From Effrenium voratum (lineage: Eukaryota > Sar > Dinophyceae > Suessiales > Symbiodiniaceae): 64,000 bases of DNA. The stretch is from positions 607,636 to 671,635 of the forward strand of contig CAUJNA010003315.1 in assembly GCA_963377175.1 (NCBI GenBank). The letters run 5' to 3'. This document shows positions 22,625 to 32,847 of the stretch, one piece after another. Position 1 is the first letter of the stretch. Each line of letters starts with the position of its first letter. The notes under the pieces were generated by a model. It had not been told where the DNA came from, made no database searches, and saw only the letters and a program-made list of their open reading frames with translations. The position numbers were made by a program, and so were the translations under genes.

Positions 22625-24434
22625 TCAGTGCCCGAGGATGGGGCTCGGAGTAGATGAGGATGGTCCGCCGCTGTCCTGAGCCAGTGGATGGCATGGAGGC
22701 AGTCTCCAACCATCGGTGCGGTGGTCTTCTCCTCCGTGTGAGCCTGGATGTGCGTTTGCTCCCCCTTTTGAGCCATCATAGATCGTCCTGATCTTGTCCG
22801 ACTCATCAATCCCTGCAAGGGGGCCCGGGCAAAGTTCCTCCGGTTTGCAGCGGCACCTCTCTGCCGCCTCGGAGCGAGTGAAGGGCCCGTCCACCATGTC
22901 CAAGGCTCGTTCCTCGTAAAAGGTTGATTCGATTTCCTTGGCAAAGAGTTCAGCCGTTGGGTAGTTATCATGAGCCACTGGCGGGGGGGGATCTTCCCCC
23001 AGCCAGGCTTCTCCCTTAAGCTCCTCCTTAGTGGGCCAAACTCCCGGGGAGGTCAAGGTAGGGTCCGAGACTCCCAAGGGGACCCCCTCTTTCAGTGTTA
23101 GGGGGAACTCCCAATCAGGGTCACCTGAAAGGGATGCCAAGTGCGACACTAAGTCCAGGAGGAAGGGTTGTCCTGGGCATCGTTCATGGAGGTGCCTCGG
23201 TCCTAGGATAGCCCGCAGCTCCTCGAGGTCGGCTTCCTGGAAGGGGTGTGTGGTGGCACCTGATGCCAGGGACATTCGGACCTTGTCAATCCAGGGCCGG
23301 GTAAGGGTCATGATCAGGGCGCCCAAAGTAGCCAATGGGGAAATTCTCCGAAAAGGGGGGTTGAGCCTCCCTGGGGAAGGTTTTCCCCCCCCATCCCTCA
23401 GGGGGCGTGAGCGGAAACCCAATTGGACAATCGCCACCCGGTCAGTGAGGTGTGGGACCCTGAAAGCGGGCAGGCATTCGGGGCGGTCCAGGACCTGGTC
23501 CCCCTGTCCCTCCTTCCCCAGTTGTTCCGCATCTCCGGCCATCGGGGGCATGGGAGATGGGAAGTCTGGGTTCATTGTTCCACGAGGGCTTACGGTGTCT
23601 GCCTCAGGGTGGAACTGCCCGTGCAGGCGGGGCTTCGGGGCGTTCTTGCCTCCGGGCTTTGAGCCCTGGTGTGATGAGGAGGGACCACCTCCTTGACTGG
23701 GCCCCCGTTTTCCCCGGGGGGAATGGCCCTCCGGGGGGTCCGACCCCCGCCCCTTAGGTGGTCCCTTGGGGTTTCCCGGAAGTTGTGAGGGGATCCGGAT
23801 GTGCCCCGGCGCTGCGAGTGACACAGCGATGGCTTTGGCCAGGCCTGCCATCATATCCCAAGGGTATCTGCTAAGAGTCGAGGACTCGTTGGTGCCCACA
23901 TGTGACTGATGCGTGCACCGCATTTGATCCCAGTCCTGGATCGGGAGATCCGTGGCCAGCGTAGTGGCCTTCTTGACCAGCTGGCCCAGGCGGCACTGGT
24001 CGAAGGAGATTGCTGTCAAGGAGTTCTCCTCCATCCAAAGCTGCCCCTCCTCTGTGATCCAGAAGGATGAGCATTCCTTGGCATTGGGCAGCGAGCTGCT
24101 CACCACTGGGTCCTCCGGGTGTTCCAGGAAGGACCTGGGCCCTGGCAGAGAAACCGCCGCTCGTGAGGCCCTTGCCAGGCTGGTGATGTACATCTGTCTC
24201 AGAATGAGGATGCTGTCATCATCAAGTTGAGTCTGGGCGGCCTGGTCCAGGTGTGGAAGGCCCCAGAGTGTCTCTGGAGTGCGCCCTCGCACCGGGGTGG
24301 GAGCCCCCGGTTTTGGTATGTGGCGCAGGATGGACCATGTCCTGCAGTTGGGTCCTCCTCCAATGAAGACCACTCGGCCCTGCTTTGCTGCCGCGCAAAG
24401 AGCTCCATACAGCTCGGGTTGGAGCATATCGTGG
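22625..24434 (-). pseudogene. Retroelement N-terminal region: DNA-methyltransferase-like domain plus linker
   Basis: The coding part runs from the gap edge to about 22,760. Near its start it has GGGPNCRTWSILR, corresponding to the Pro-Cys motif of C5 methyltransferases (PPC changed to PNC), then TPETLWGLPHLD, and FLEHPEDP at the place of the ENV motif. A linker rich in Gly, Pro and Ser follows, then AHDNYPTAELFAKEIESTF and KIRTIYDGSKGGANAH, the conserved entry to the RT domain. There the frame is lost: compared with the expected reading NAHIQAHTEEKTTAP, two bases are missing. The long open frame beyond the gap (to 24,916) is translated (GGGT)n and not coding. The catalytic Cys is present; activity is uncertain. 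Confidence 0.6.
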
Positions 24435-24534
24435 NNNNNNNNNNNNNNNNNNNNNNNNNNNNNNNNNNNNNNNNNNNNNNNNNNNNNNNNNNNNNNNNNN
24501 NNNNNNNNNNNNNNNNNNNNNNNNNNNNNNNNNN
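24435..24534. other. Assembly gap (100 N)
   Basis: Exactly 100 N, the usual placeholder for a gap of unknown size. It falls inside the retroelement's 5' part, so sequence is missing between the element and the (GGGT)n tract. Confidence 0.99.
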
Positions 24535-24735
24535 GTGGGTGGGTGGGTGTGTGGGGTGGGGTGGGTGGGTTGGGTGGGTGGGTGGGTGGGTGGGTGGGTG
24601 GGTGGGTGGGTGGGTGGGTGGGTGGGTGGGTGGGGGGGTGGGTGGGTGGGTGGGTGGGTGGGTGGGTGGGTGGGTGGGTGGGTGGGTGGGTGGGTGGGTG
24701 GGTGGGTGGGTGGGTGGGTGGGTGGGTGTGTGTGT
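24535..24735 (+). repeat. (GGGT)n tract beside the gap
   Basis: About 200 bases of GGGT units with a few interruptions; it should form G-quadruplexes on the plus strand. Its length is probably collapsed or uncertain next to the gap. The Thr-His-Pro frame on the minus strand is an artefact. Confidence 0.95.
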
Positions 24736-25420
24736 CACTCTCTGCGTTGGTGCGCGTGTGACTGCGCGTGGGCTTGGGGTTCCTTTGGCTTGCAAGCCCT
24801 TGGTCGATGGGCTTGCCCCTTCGCACCGCGGCCAGTCGACGGGGAAACCGCAAGGAACGAGAAGCCCAACAGATAAAGTCTGAGTCTGGCAATGGCGGAA
24901 GGTTGTTTGTCGCCAAAGGAACTTGAAATACACAATTGTCACCTTTTGTGACCTTGACTCAGTTGCCCAAACGACCCACAAAAGGTGGTTGACCTCTTGA
25001 AACAATGGACAAAAAGGGGGGAAACCAAAGCGCTTTGACTAAATGTGTGAAAAGGTCAGATCTGGTCGATTCCAGATTCCAAACCCATTGGGTCCGCTCC
25101 TGATTCAACTTTGGGGGGAAGCTGCGTTTGGACGGCCAAGCCGTGGCCTCTTCACGAAACAAATGGACGTCCGATTCGACCAAATGATGGCCCACCCCCA
25201 GAAAACCAATCCCCAAAGATGAAATATGACAGTTTGTGTCTTATGCTTAAGGGGTATGTTGCGAAACTGGGCGGCTTGGGCTGGACCCGTCCCAAGTGCT
25301 ATTTTGCCAGCCTTCAAAAGAGAATCTGGAATAAGAAAATAAACCTGCGTTATGCGCCATCCTTCTGCACCCTGCAGTGATCCCCCTGCGCAGGAATCAC
25401 CCCACTCAAGCCCAGTCCAA

Positions 25421-25505
25421 TGCTCTGTTGCTTTCTGCTCCCCGGCTAAAAGCGTTTAACTTTTAGTGGTTTACTGGAAAACCCATTCGTTGGCAAAAAG
25501 GTAAA
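25421..25505 (+). repeat. Dispersed repeat R3, copy 4
   Basis: GTTGCTTTCTGCTCCCCGG, then the palindromic core with one inserted base (CTAAAAGCGTTTAACTTTTA), then GGAAAACCCATTCG. Confidence 0.65.
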
Positions 25506-26253
25506 GTCCTAACAGGCCTTGGCAAAATGCACCAAAGGATATGCTCCTGCGTTTTGTGAAGGAGGGTGTGGGGTCTTTTGGAGGATATATTTGTTTGAGT
25601 GGTGTCAGGGGCAAAGAATAGGGGGCCAATAGTTTCCGGTCCTGTGAGAAGGCCACCGGGAAGGGGGGGATGTAAGCGCCCAAGTTCTCCAGCGACAGCT
25701 TCCCCACCACTTGGCCCTTGGCCATCCTGGTGCAAAGCGAAAAGGTTCTTCTCATGATCTTCAGTAAGACTCTATGAATTTAGTTGGGGGTGGGTTTAGG
25801 GTGGGTTTGGGGTCGTCCGTCTAGGGTGGCATCGTTTCAGCATCCTCAGCATCCTCAAGATTCTATGAATTGAGTCCGCCTTTGAAGGGGTGAAAGGCTC
25901 CGAAAGAAAAAACCAAAGAGACCAATTCGTCAGCCGGACAGAATACAGAATCCATTTCGTACCGCTTTGAAACCATGGGAAATGATGATGCGTCAGGATT
26001 TACGGGGGAATCATCAGAATCCAGGGTTCCTCAGGTGGTGCAGGAGTTCGTCCACCGCCGGTAGGGTCTATAAATTGAGTTCCCCTTTGAAAGGGGTGAA
26101 AGCCTCCGAAAGAAAAGCCAACCGGTTTAGGCACTTCATCTGCAAAGCAACCTTTACAATGTTTCCGAAACTTGAAAGCAGAACTGGATCCCCGAAGGAG
26201 GCGGCATTTGTGCGAAGCTGGTTTTACCTCTAAGCTCGCCGTAGAATACTTGT

Positions 26254-26358
26254 TTGACGTTGGAAGGGGAGCAAGAAATTAAATTTTGGCAGTTAAGTGG
26301 GGATTTCCCATTGAACCACAATAAGCACAAATGAAAAATGTTTCCCAACAACAACTAT
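26254..26358 (+). repeat. Dispersed repeat R4, copy 2
   Basis: TTGACGTTGGAAGGGGAGCA through GGCAGTTAAGTGGGGATT to TTTCCCAACAACAACTATGA. Confidence 0.7.
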
Positions 26359-27544
26359 GAATAGGCAAAAAAAGTGACTCGTGACTGTTGTCATTCTTCA
26401 CTGGCTATGCTCATCTCTCATTTGGCTGGTGGGTGACAGGCCGTCATTCTCATACTTCTCTCTCATCCACTTCTCTTTCAGGCTTCCTCCGAGCTGTGAA
26501 TAATGGAGATGCGTGCCGTTTTAGGGGACCGCAAGGGGCTGTCAACTACCCACCCCCCTGGCACCTACCCACCTACCCACCTTCCATAAAATCTAGAATG
26601 GGACGTCCCCCTATTGATCAACCAGGAGTTGATTTAGATTGGAAACCAAGAGGAACAACTTAACGTGACCGGGATGAATCAATCTGAGGGTTTTCGACCC
26701 CAAAAGTGACCAAACATCTCTGGAAAACTCCCTGTATATTTCCTTTGAAACACCCCCCGTGAATAAGGAGACCCCCATAGACCCCCCAAACACCACCCCA
26801 AACACACTAAAATAGAAACTCACTTCACGTTTTGCCAACCAAAAGGATTTTTCAAAACCACCACGACGGGACATACAGGAAGCTCGGTTGATTCCTGGGA
26901 AACCGTGTCTAAATTTAGAGGGTGCGAGGTGGCGCGGCTTCATGGAACGTGATAGCACGGAAGCCCTGCTGGCCACTCTTGGCAATCTGGGTTTGATATC
27001 TCCACGTTTTGTTTTTTTTTTTGGGGGGGGGGTTTCTGGGAACCAATTCCTTTGAAGTGTTTATGTCATTTGCAAAGGCCCGGCCGCCTTAGGGGCATTT
27101 TTTTTCTATCCAATCGAGGGCTCGCTTGCCCACCTAGAAATAACAGATTGGCCTTTGCGAGCAAAGCTGGAAAACCGAAAGGTCAGATCTGGCCGATTCG
27201 CTTTGGGCTGAGAGGGGGGCTCTTTTCAACGCAGCCGGCCACTGCCATGCGGGCCCAGAACATCTTGACTCTCATTGGGCCCCATTTTGAGGGGAGCCTT
27301 CACTGTTGAAGGAGTTGCACACTGCTAACAAGCCATGCTGTGTGTTTTTGTTGAAGACAACTTTTTAAAAGTTGATCTGAAGGGCAACCAGCTGGAAAAC
27401 AACACAAAACAATCGCAACACAACACAATACAACACAACACACCACGGCTTAGGTGTTTTGCTTTAGCATAGCCCTGGCATTAGCCTAACCCTGGCAAAA
27501 GCCTGGCAGACGCTAACAAACAAAGGTTTGGGTTAGGGTAGGTT

Positions 27545-27690
27545 CAGGCTGGCATCGTTTCAGCATCCTCAGCATCGTTTTCAACATCCTCAGCATCGTT
27601 TTCAACATCCTCCGCACCACCAAAGTTGAAAACAATGCCGCGCCACCTGTGATACTGAGGATGTTGAAAACGATAGGATGTTAAACCGAT
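27545..27690. repeat. CAGCATC / CAACATCCTC minisatellite
   Basis: Repeats of CAGCATCGTTTTCAACATCC (about 20-22 bases), with an inverted partner (GATGTTGAAAACGATAGG) near 27,660, so the region can fold back on itself. Confidence 0.6.
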
Positions 27691-28159
27691 GCCGGGCCTT
27701 AACCTACATAAACGGACTACCCCAAACCTACCCTAAACCACCCTGAAACCATCCCAAACCTTTGTCCCACCGAGCAACCAACCATCCAACCACCTGCCAG
27801 GGTTAGCCCTGTGCCAGGGCTAGGCAAAAACACAACACCCTGTCCAACACACCACAACACAACACGCCCACAGCGCGCCCGCAGCGCGCCCGCAACACAC
27901 AACACGCACACGCACACAAGTGATCCTTTCAGGCCACAGGCCCAAGCCTGCCAGCTTGCGTCAGAGCGTCTGGTACAGCCGCGCGGTGCAGTCGCTGAGC
28001 ACAAGAAGGACCTTCCGACTGGCGGGCTGTGCTTCCGCGCTGGGATCCCCGTTTACAGCCTTAGGCTTCATGTGGGGCTAGTTGAAGGTGGGGGGGGAGG
28101 TTGGCTTAGGCTCTTTGGGGCTGTCATGGGGCCTGTGTTTTGGCAATCAGCCATCCCCC

Positions 28160-28475
28160 AAGTCCCGACTCAGTACTCTCCGAATATTTACAAGTGGTTC
28201 CCCGAGTTTTCCCCTTGTAAAAAGTAGTATTCTCCTGGTACTCACCGAATCTTCCCAAAGTAATCCCACTGTGTCTCGTAATATTCCCCGAATTGTGCCC
28301 TAGTGTTCCTTTTGTATTTTGTGGGTATACTCCTAGTATTTCTTGAGTATTCTCCTATTTCCTTAGAAGTTCCCTAGCATTCTCCAGGAATTCGCCCAGA
28401 ACCCCCCTAGTATTCCCCAAATAGTCCCGTGTTACCCCCCATTCATTCACCTAGTATTCTCTTAGTATTCTCCTG
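28160..28475 (+). repeat. Degenerate AGTATTCYCC field, block 1
   Basis: About 300 bases of loosely periodic CCCxAGTATTC-like units spaced about 10-14 bases. A second block of the same kind, in the same orientation, is at 41,990-42,490. Confidence 0.6.
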
Positions 28476-29691
28476 CACCGCCATTGTAGCCAGGAAAAAC
28501 CGGCCGCTTTTGAGAAAAGCGGCACATTGCCTGTTTCTAGATTAAAAGGAGCTACAAAGCAACAAAAGCGGCTACTACGCCTTTTGTCACGCAGATATCG
28601 CATCCGCGTGTGCCCTGGCTCAGCGTGGGCCCCCTGGCGACCGGAAGCGCCGTTGTGGAGGACATGCTCAGGGACTTGGGCTCCGTGTCGTTTTCTTTCT
28701 AATGCACTTGTATGGGTCAGAGCTTGAACCGTGAATGGCATACCTTTGGGATAAAAAGTCAAGCTATCATTTGGCCCTTTAAGTGTGGCCTGCGTTCATA
28801 TATATTCCCCTGGGGTCAGTGTGGAAACAGCCAAACTTAGCAAGATCTTAAGGTGCCTCTATTTGACATGTGGCGTTACCCCCTCCCAAAAAAGACTTGA
28901 ATTCAGGTTGTATGTAAAGCGTTGGGTTTTGTTGGCAAGGATCCCCTGCAGACAGTGTTGGTCGACAAGCAATTGAAAAGGAAAAAGGGTTGTCCCTGCT
29001 TAAATGATGCTCATGAGAGCCTTGCTATTTGGAAACCGGTGGACACATTGATTTGAAAAACAACCGCATTCAACAAGTCCAATCAAAGAGGTCTGGGCAT
29101 TTCGGCGGATCTTTGTCGGATACTATATGCTTAAATCACTCAGGAGAAACACAATTTGTCGATCACTGTTTTGCATAGTAGATTGGGTGTTTGTTCCGCT
29201 GACATTGGAGATAAAAAGGGGACTGATGTGTCGTGCAGCCTGCGCAGAGTTCATCGCCGATCTCGAGCAGTTTGAGACTGAGAACAAAACAGAAATATTT
29301 CACTAAATTTCCACGACGTGCTCAGAGTTTCTATCGTTGTGCGACGGTCGTTGGTTCAGTCGACACTGCAAGCAAATCACCCCCAAACCATGGGTAAAAG
29401 TTTACAGGGCCCCCTCCCCCCGTCTTGAGAACTTGTTCTCCTGCAAGTGCTTTTGGGAATTTGAGGACGCAAAGAGATTTCACTGAAGCATTCAGCCCTT
29501 GAACTATTTTGAGCCCTTAGACTGCCCTTGACCCTCATACAACTTGAAATCGTTGAAGCCACACCACATGCAGCAACAACCATTTTTAAGGGTCTATAGC
29601 TGTTATACCTAGTTTTGAACCTTGGGGCGACCGCCCTTTTTTAAGATCCCGATATACTTACAAAGCCTGCGGGCAGAGTACGGGCTTGCAA

Positions 29692-30081
29692 TAGGTGGCA
29701 AACCCTGCCGCGCCCTTGCCCGCCAGGACCTTCATGGAGAAAGCCATGCATCGGCGTCGTCCTGTGCGCCAAAGGGTGGGTTGCAGTGTTGTGTTGGATT
29801 GTGGCAAGGATTCTGCCAGTGCTTTTGGGCTTAAGCTGGCGCTGGCCTGGGGTGTCATGCCCACATTGCACACCTTGTGGGAAAAAATCCCTAGGGTGAG
29901 GAACCGCATCAGAAAGGAATGTTTGTTCTTACGCTTTCCACAAGGTGGTTTGGACGGCGCTGAAGACCTGATCAATTGCAAGGCAGCTGACTTGAACCAT
30001 GAAGTTCTTGCCGTGCTCATCTCAAAGGTTGGCCACACCAGACCACGTGTGAAGTGCTTGACCAACGAGGTAGGAGACTAA
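29692..30081 (+). CDS. Exon of dinoflagellate gene (G0), unknown
   Basis: Open frame with protein-like composition: PAAPLPARTFMEKAMHRRR, VLDCGKDSASAFGLKLA, WEKIPRVRNRIRKECLFLRF, ending KVGHTRPRVKCLTNEVGD and a stop. An acceptor-like TTGCAATAG lies directly upstream of GTGGCAAACC. I cannot name the domain. It opens a plus-strand series of exon-like blocks that continues to 40.9 kb, and may be the first visible exon of the gene ending at 32,570 or a separate small gene. Confidence 0.4.
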
Positions 30082-30354
30082 AGTTCCCCATCAGATTTGA
30101 TTGAAACATGAATTTACGAGCTTTAGCAATTTGTATCTCTTGAAATGGGCTCCTGGAGGTGCGGAAGCTTTATCAGGCTGTCCAGGTCTCACCTGATGAT
30201 CCTAGACAACCATACATCGACGCGTGGGCTTTGAGGAGAACTTGGTCTTTTCTTCGTAAACGATGGAGGGACTCACAGAAACGTGGTTCCAAAAGCCGGG
30301 TACCTTGACTATATTCATGCGCGCGTGTAGTTTTTCATTCCGCAACGTGCGGCT

Positions 30355-30672
30355 TCTATGTGCCAAACAACAGTGCCCCTTTCGCGCATGTTGGGGCCGA
30401 TCCTGTTCAGTTCGAGAGCGTGCAGCGGATCTTTGACAAGTTCACGGCCATGCAACATGAGCCCGAAGCAGGCCAAGAAGAAGGAGAAGAAGAAGCACGT
30501 GAGACGGATGAGGAGGTGGAGATTCAGAACCTAAAGAGCCAGTGCGGGACTGCTGATGCCGAGAACCCCAAGACCCTCAAGGTGCTGTTCAAGCCATGCG
30601 GGGGTGCTGCGAGCAGCGGGCGCAGCGAGAACCAGAAAATGCTGGACCTTGTCTTGTTGGAAATTGGCAGGT
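30355..30672 (+). CDS. Exon of G0: acidic region then KxLxxxFK block
   Basis: Reads AHVGADPVQFESVQRIFDKF, an acidic stretch EEGEEEARETDEEVEIQNL, then NPKTLKVLFKPCGG and ENQKMLDLVLLEIGR. It ends at a possible donor (GGCAG/GTGGG). The acidic low-complexity centre with ordered ends is typical of nuclear or scaffold proteins, but no family is recognised. The following 1.2 kb is intron-like and holds TA and G-rich repeats. Confidence 0.4.
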
Positions 30673-31224
30673 GGGAAAAGTGGCTTGGTTTTAGAACAGC
30701 AATTTTGCTTGGCGCACGGCTTACGGTGCGTGTAACAAAGGTAGCGTGGCCAAATTGCACCCACCCAGTCGTTGGATTAGGTTGGTGGCCGACCACGTTG
30801 CCAAGCCGTGGATTCCGACAAACCCATTGCCCAGAGGAGCCTGATTCGCTAAGCGTATTTTTGCATATATATATATATACACCATATTTCTGTTTGTTTT
30901 TCAAAGCTGAACTAAGAAAGGGCTTCCCGTAAGAATGGCAAATTTTGCACGCAAGGCCCAACTACGGGTGTGATAGACCTGGAGGGCCCCGACTGCCCTG
31001 CAGCTGCCTCGCCTTCCAGCTTGAGCATCCGCGGCGCTATGCCTGTGAACGTCGATGAGGCGGGCTTGGGAACCGCATCACTCCAGTATGCCCTCAGTCG
31101 GTTTCATGTTGTTGACGCTGCCCCAATTTAAATTTATTGACCTTCTATAGCCTCTATTTGGAAGCCCCCCCCGACCGCAGCATCACCTCCAACATCACGA
31201 GAAACGCAGCGTCACCAGCAACAC

Positions 31225-31420
31225 GCTGGAGGGGGGGGGGGAGGGGGGGCAAGGGGGGGCAAGGGGGGGCAAGGGGGGGCAAGGGGGGCGTGAAAACGGA
31301 CGTGCGTTTCCACGCCCCCAACGTTTCTGGCAATGCTGGAAGCGTTGCTGGTGATGCTAGGGGTGTTGCTGGTGATGTTGGGGGTGTTGCTGGTGATGCG
31401 GGAGGGAGAGGGGGTGGGTG
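31225..31420 (+). repeat. G-run array and GTTGCTGGTGATG minisatellite
   Basis: GGGGGGGCAA repeats (31,226-31,290) are followed by units of GTTGCTGGTGATGCTAGGG (about 24 bases, three copies). It probably lies within an intron of G0. Confidence 0.8.
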
Positions 31421-31889
31421 GCTCAGCCTGCACCCCTTTTTGGGTTCCAAGAACAATTGTTTAAACCATGTTGGCACGCCCATGTGGACATCATCGCTTT
31501 CGTTTTGAGGAGGCTTTCAAAGCTGTACGGCGAATGATTGACTGAGCCTCGTCAGGCCGAGACCCAGCTCGTTGACATTCAGCACGTTGAGTCGCCTGGC
31601 GCTGCAACTCTCCAACCGCACCAACAAAAGACTGCCGCCATTGTTTTGCAGGAGGAGCCCCCCAAGGCCTTGATCGAACAATAGTAATTTCGCGAAGTCT
31701 AGGCCATTGTTTGACGCCACATGGGAATTATCGTGTATATCTGTACTTCTGCCCTACCGCAACTTGCGTTTGAACTATACATTACCCACACAAGGTCTTG
31801 ATCGAGTTGGCCCTGACACCCAATCTAACCTGCATGACCCTTCGACCCTGTTTTACCTCAAAATGGGAATCCCTATTGTTCAGCCAGAA

Positions 31890-32570
31890 GCCAAACCCTG
31901 CAAGGTCCCTTTCCGAGTTGGCCCTGACATGCAATCTCACATGCGGTCTACTTTGCGGAAGAATGCCAAGCCTGGGAGGAAGAAGGGGAGTGGTCGCGGG
32001 CGAGGGCGCGGAGGGAAGAAAAGCAGGGGAAATAAGACCAGTGAAGTTGACGGACAAACAACTGTGGCAGCAACTGGTGAGAGCACACGTGGCAACGGCA
32101 AGACGAGGCAACACGTGCCAAAGGCGGAGAAGGGACGCTGGAAAAGCTCAGGAACCACTGAGGAGGAGATGCCGAAGAGCACCTGCAAGAGGAAAACCAT
32201 CCAGAATGCCCGCAGCAACCCTGATCAGACCACAACGCCCAAGAAGCGCAGGAGCAGGGACCCCAAGGCCACTGCGGCCACCGCTGAGGAGCAGGACAAG
32301 AAGGAGAGCAAGCCCTCATCTCACTCAAGGAAGACACCAAAGGCCAAGGAGTCCGTGGAGGAAAAACGATACAGGATCGAGAAGAATGCAAATCAGAAGA
32401 AGCGTGACAAGGTGAAAGCTTGGGAGGAAGCTTGTGGAAGGTCCTTAGGCTGCGGCAAATGCCGCATGGCTTGGAGCGGCTGCCTGACATGCAGGGATCC
32501 CGCCTTCACGCCACCATCGGAGAGCTCGAGCAAGCGCCGCAAGAAGCCAGCTCCTGTGGATGTGGACTGA
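31890..32570 (+). CDS. Terminal exon(s) of G0: Lys/Arg-rich protein with CxxC-x6-CxxC motif
   Basis: A strongly basic, disordered region (GSGRGRGRGGKKSRG, many Lys, Arg, Ser, Thr) is followed by a charged helix (EEKRYRIEKNANQKKRDK) and a compact cysteine motif CGKCRMAWSGCLTCRDP (CxxC then CxxC), ending PAPVDVD with TGA at 32,568-32,570. The cysteine block looks like a small zinc-binding site. I have seen this type of motif in large dinoflagellate-only families, so I assign it there as inference. The 5' exon boundary is unclear; a possible acceptor lies near 31,905. Basic tail plus zinc motif suggests nucleic-acid or chromatin contact. Confidence 0.5.
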   Translation, partial: AKPCKVPFRVGPDMQSHMRSTLRKNAKPGRKKGSGRGRGRGGKKSRGNKTSEVDGQTTVAATGESTRGNGKTRQHVPKAEKGRWKSSGTTEEEMPKSTCKRKTIQNARSNPDQTTTPKKRRSRDPKATAATAEEQDKKESKPSSHSRKTPKAKESVEEKRYRIEKNANQKKRDKVKAWEEACGRSLGCGKCRMAWSGCLTCRDPAFTPPSESSSKRRKKPAPVDVD

Positions 32571-32847
32571 TCCGGCAAACATGCAAACAGTCATGCAATC
32601 CCCTTTTAGCTGTGCCCTTTACATAGCGCACGCTTCACTCTAGATCCTTTTGGGGCACCGATGTGCGAAAGCATCTCGGGCATTTCGGGGTTGGCAACTT
32701 CAAAGTTGCTTGCGCATTGTAGCGTGTGATACCATGCTGCTCTGGGGTGAGTGCGAAAGAACTTGAGCGCTGAGACTTTGATGCTGTCCAACACGACCGT
32801 TTCAACCACTCGGTTTGCACTGTCTCCTTCGCACGAGGTACTTCTCC

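Larger units (their letters stand above)
21137..24434 (-). mobile_element. Degraded retroelement with methyltransferase-like domain, RT and RNase H
   Basis: Transcribed right to left: methyltransferase-like domain, a Gly/Pro/Ser-rich linker, a conserved pre-RT region, reverse transcriptase, RNase H. At least one frame break lies between the two ORFs (near 22,760), and the 5' end runs into an assembly gap and a (GGGT)n tract, so it is incomplete. The RNase H style, with a terminal ADEL/ADAL-like motif, is reminiscent of DIRS-type elements, but no tyrosine recombinase or LTR was seen. Retrotransposons carrying DNA methyltransferase domains have been published from dinoflagellates, which fits this architecture. 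Confidence 0.65.
24736..29640. other. Repeat-rich intergenic stretch
   Basis: Contains R3 (25,421), R4 (26,254), a repeated phrase TGAATTGAGT...GGGGTGAAAG...CTCCGAAAG (25,865 and 26,075), CAACA-rich DNA (27,400-27,445), a CAGCATC/CAACATCCTC minisatellite (27,550-27,620), and the AGTATTC field (28,160-28,475). No gene could be supported. Confidence 0.5.

Noticed and set aside
24535..24916. Long frames of Thr-His-Pro (minus) or Gly-Trp-Val (plus) repeats
   Set aside because: They are translations of (GGGT)n plus the N gap; the real retroelement coding part begins left of the gap.
31154..31483. Pro/Thr-rich minus-strand frame and Gly-rich plus-strand frame
   Set aside because: They come from G-run and GGTGATG minisatellites inside a likely intron.
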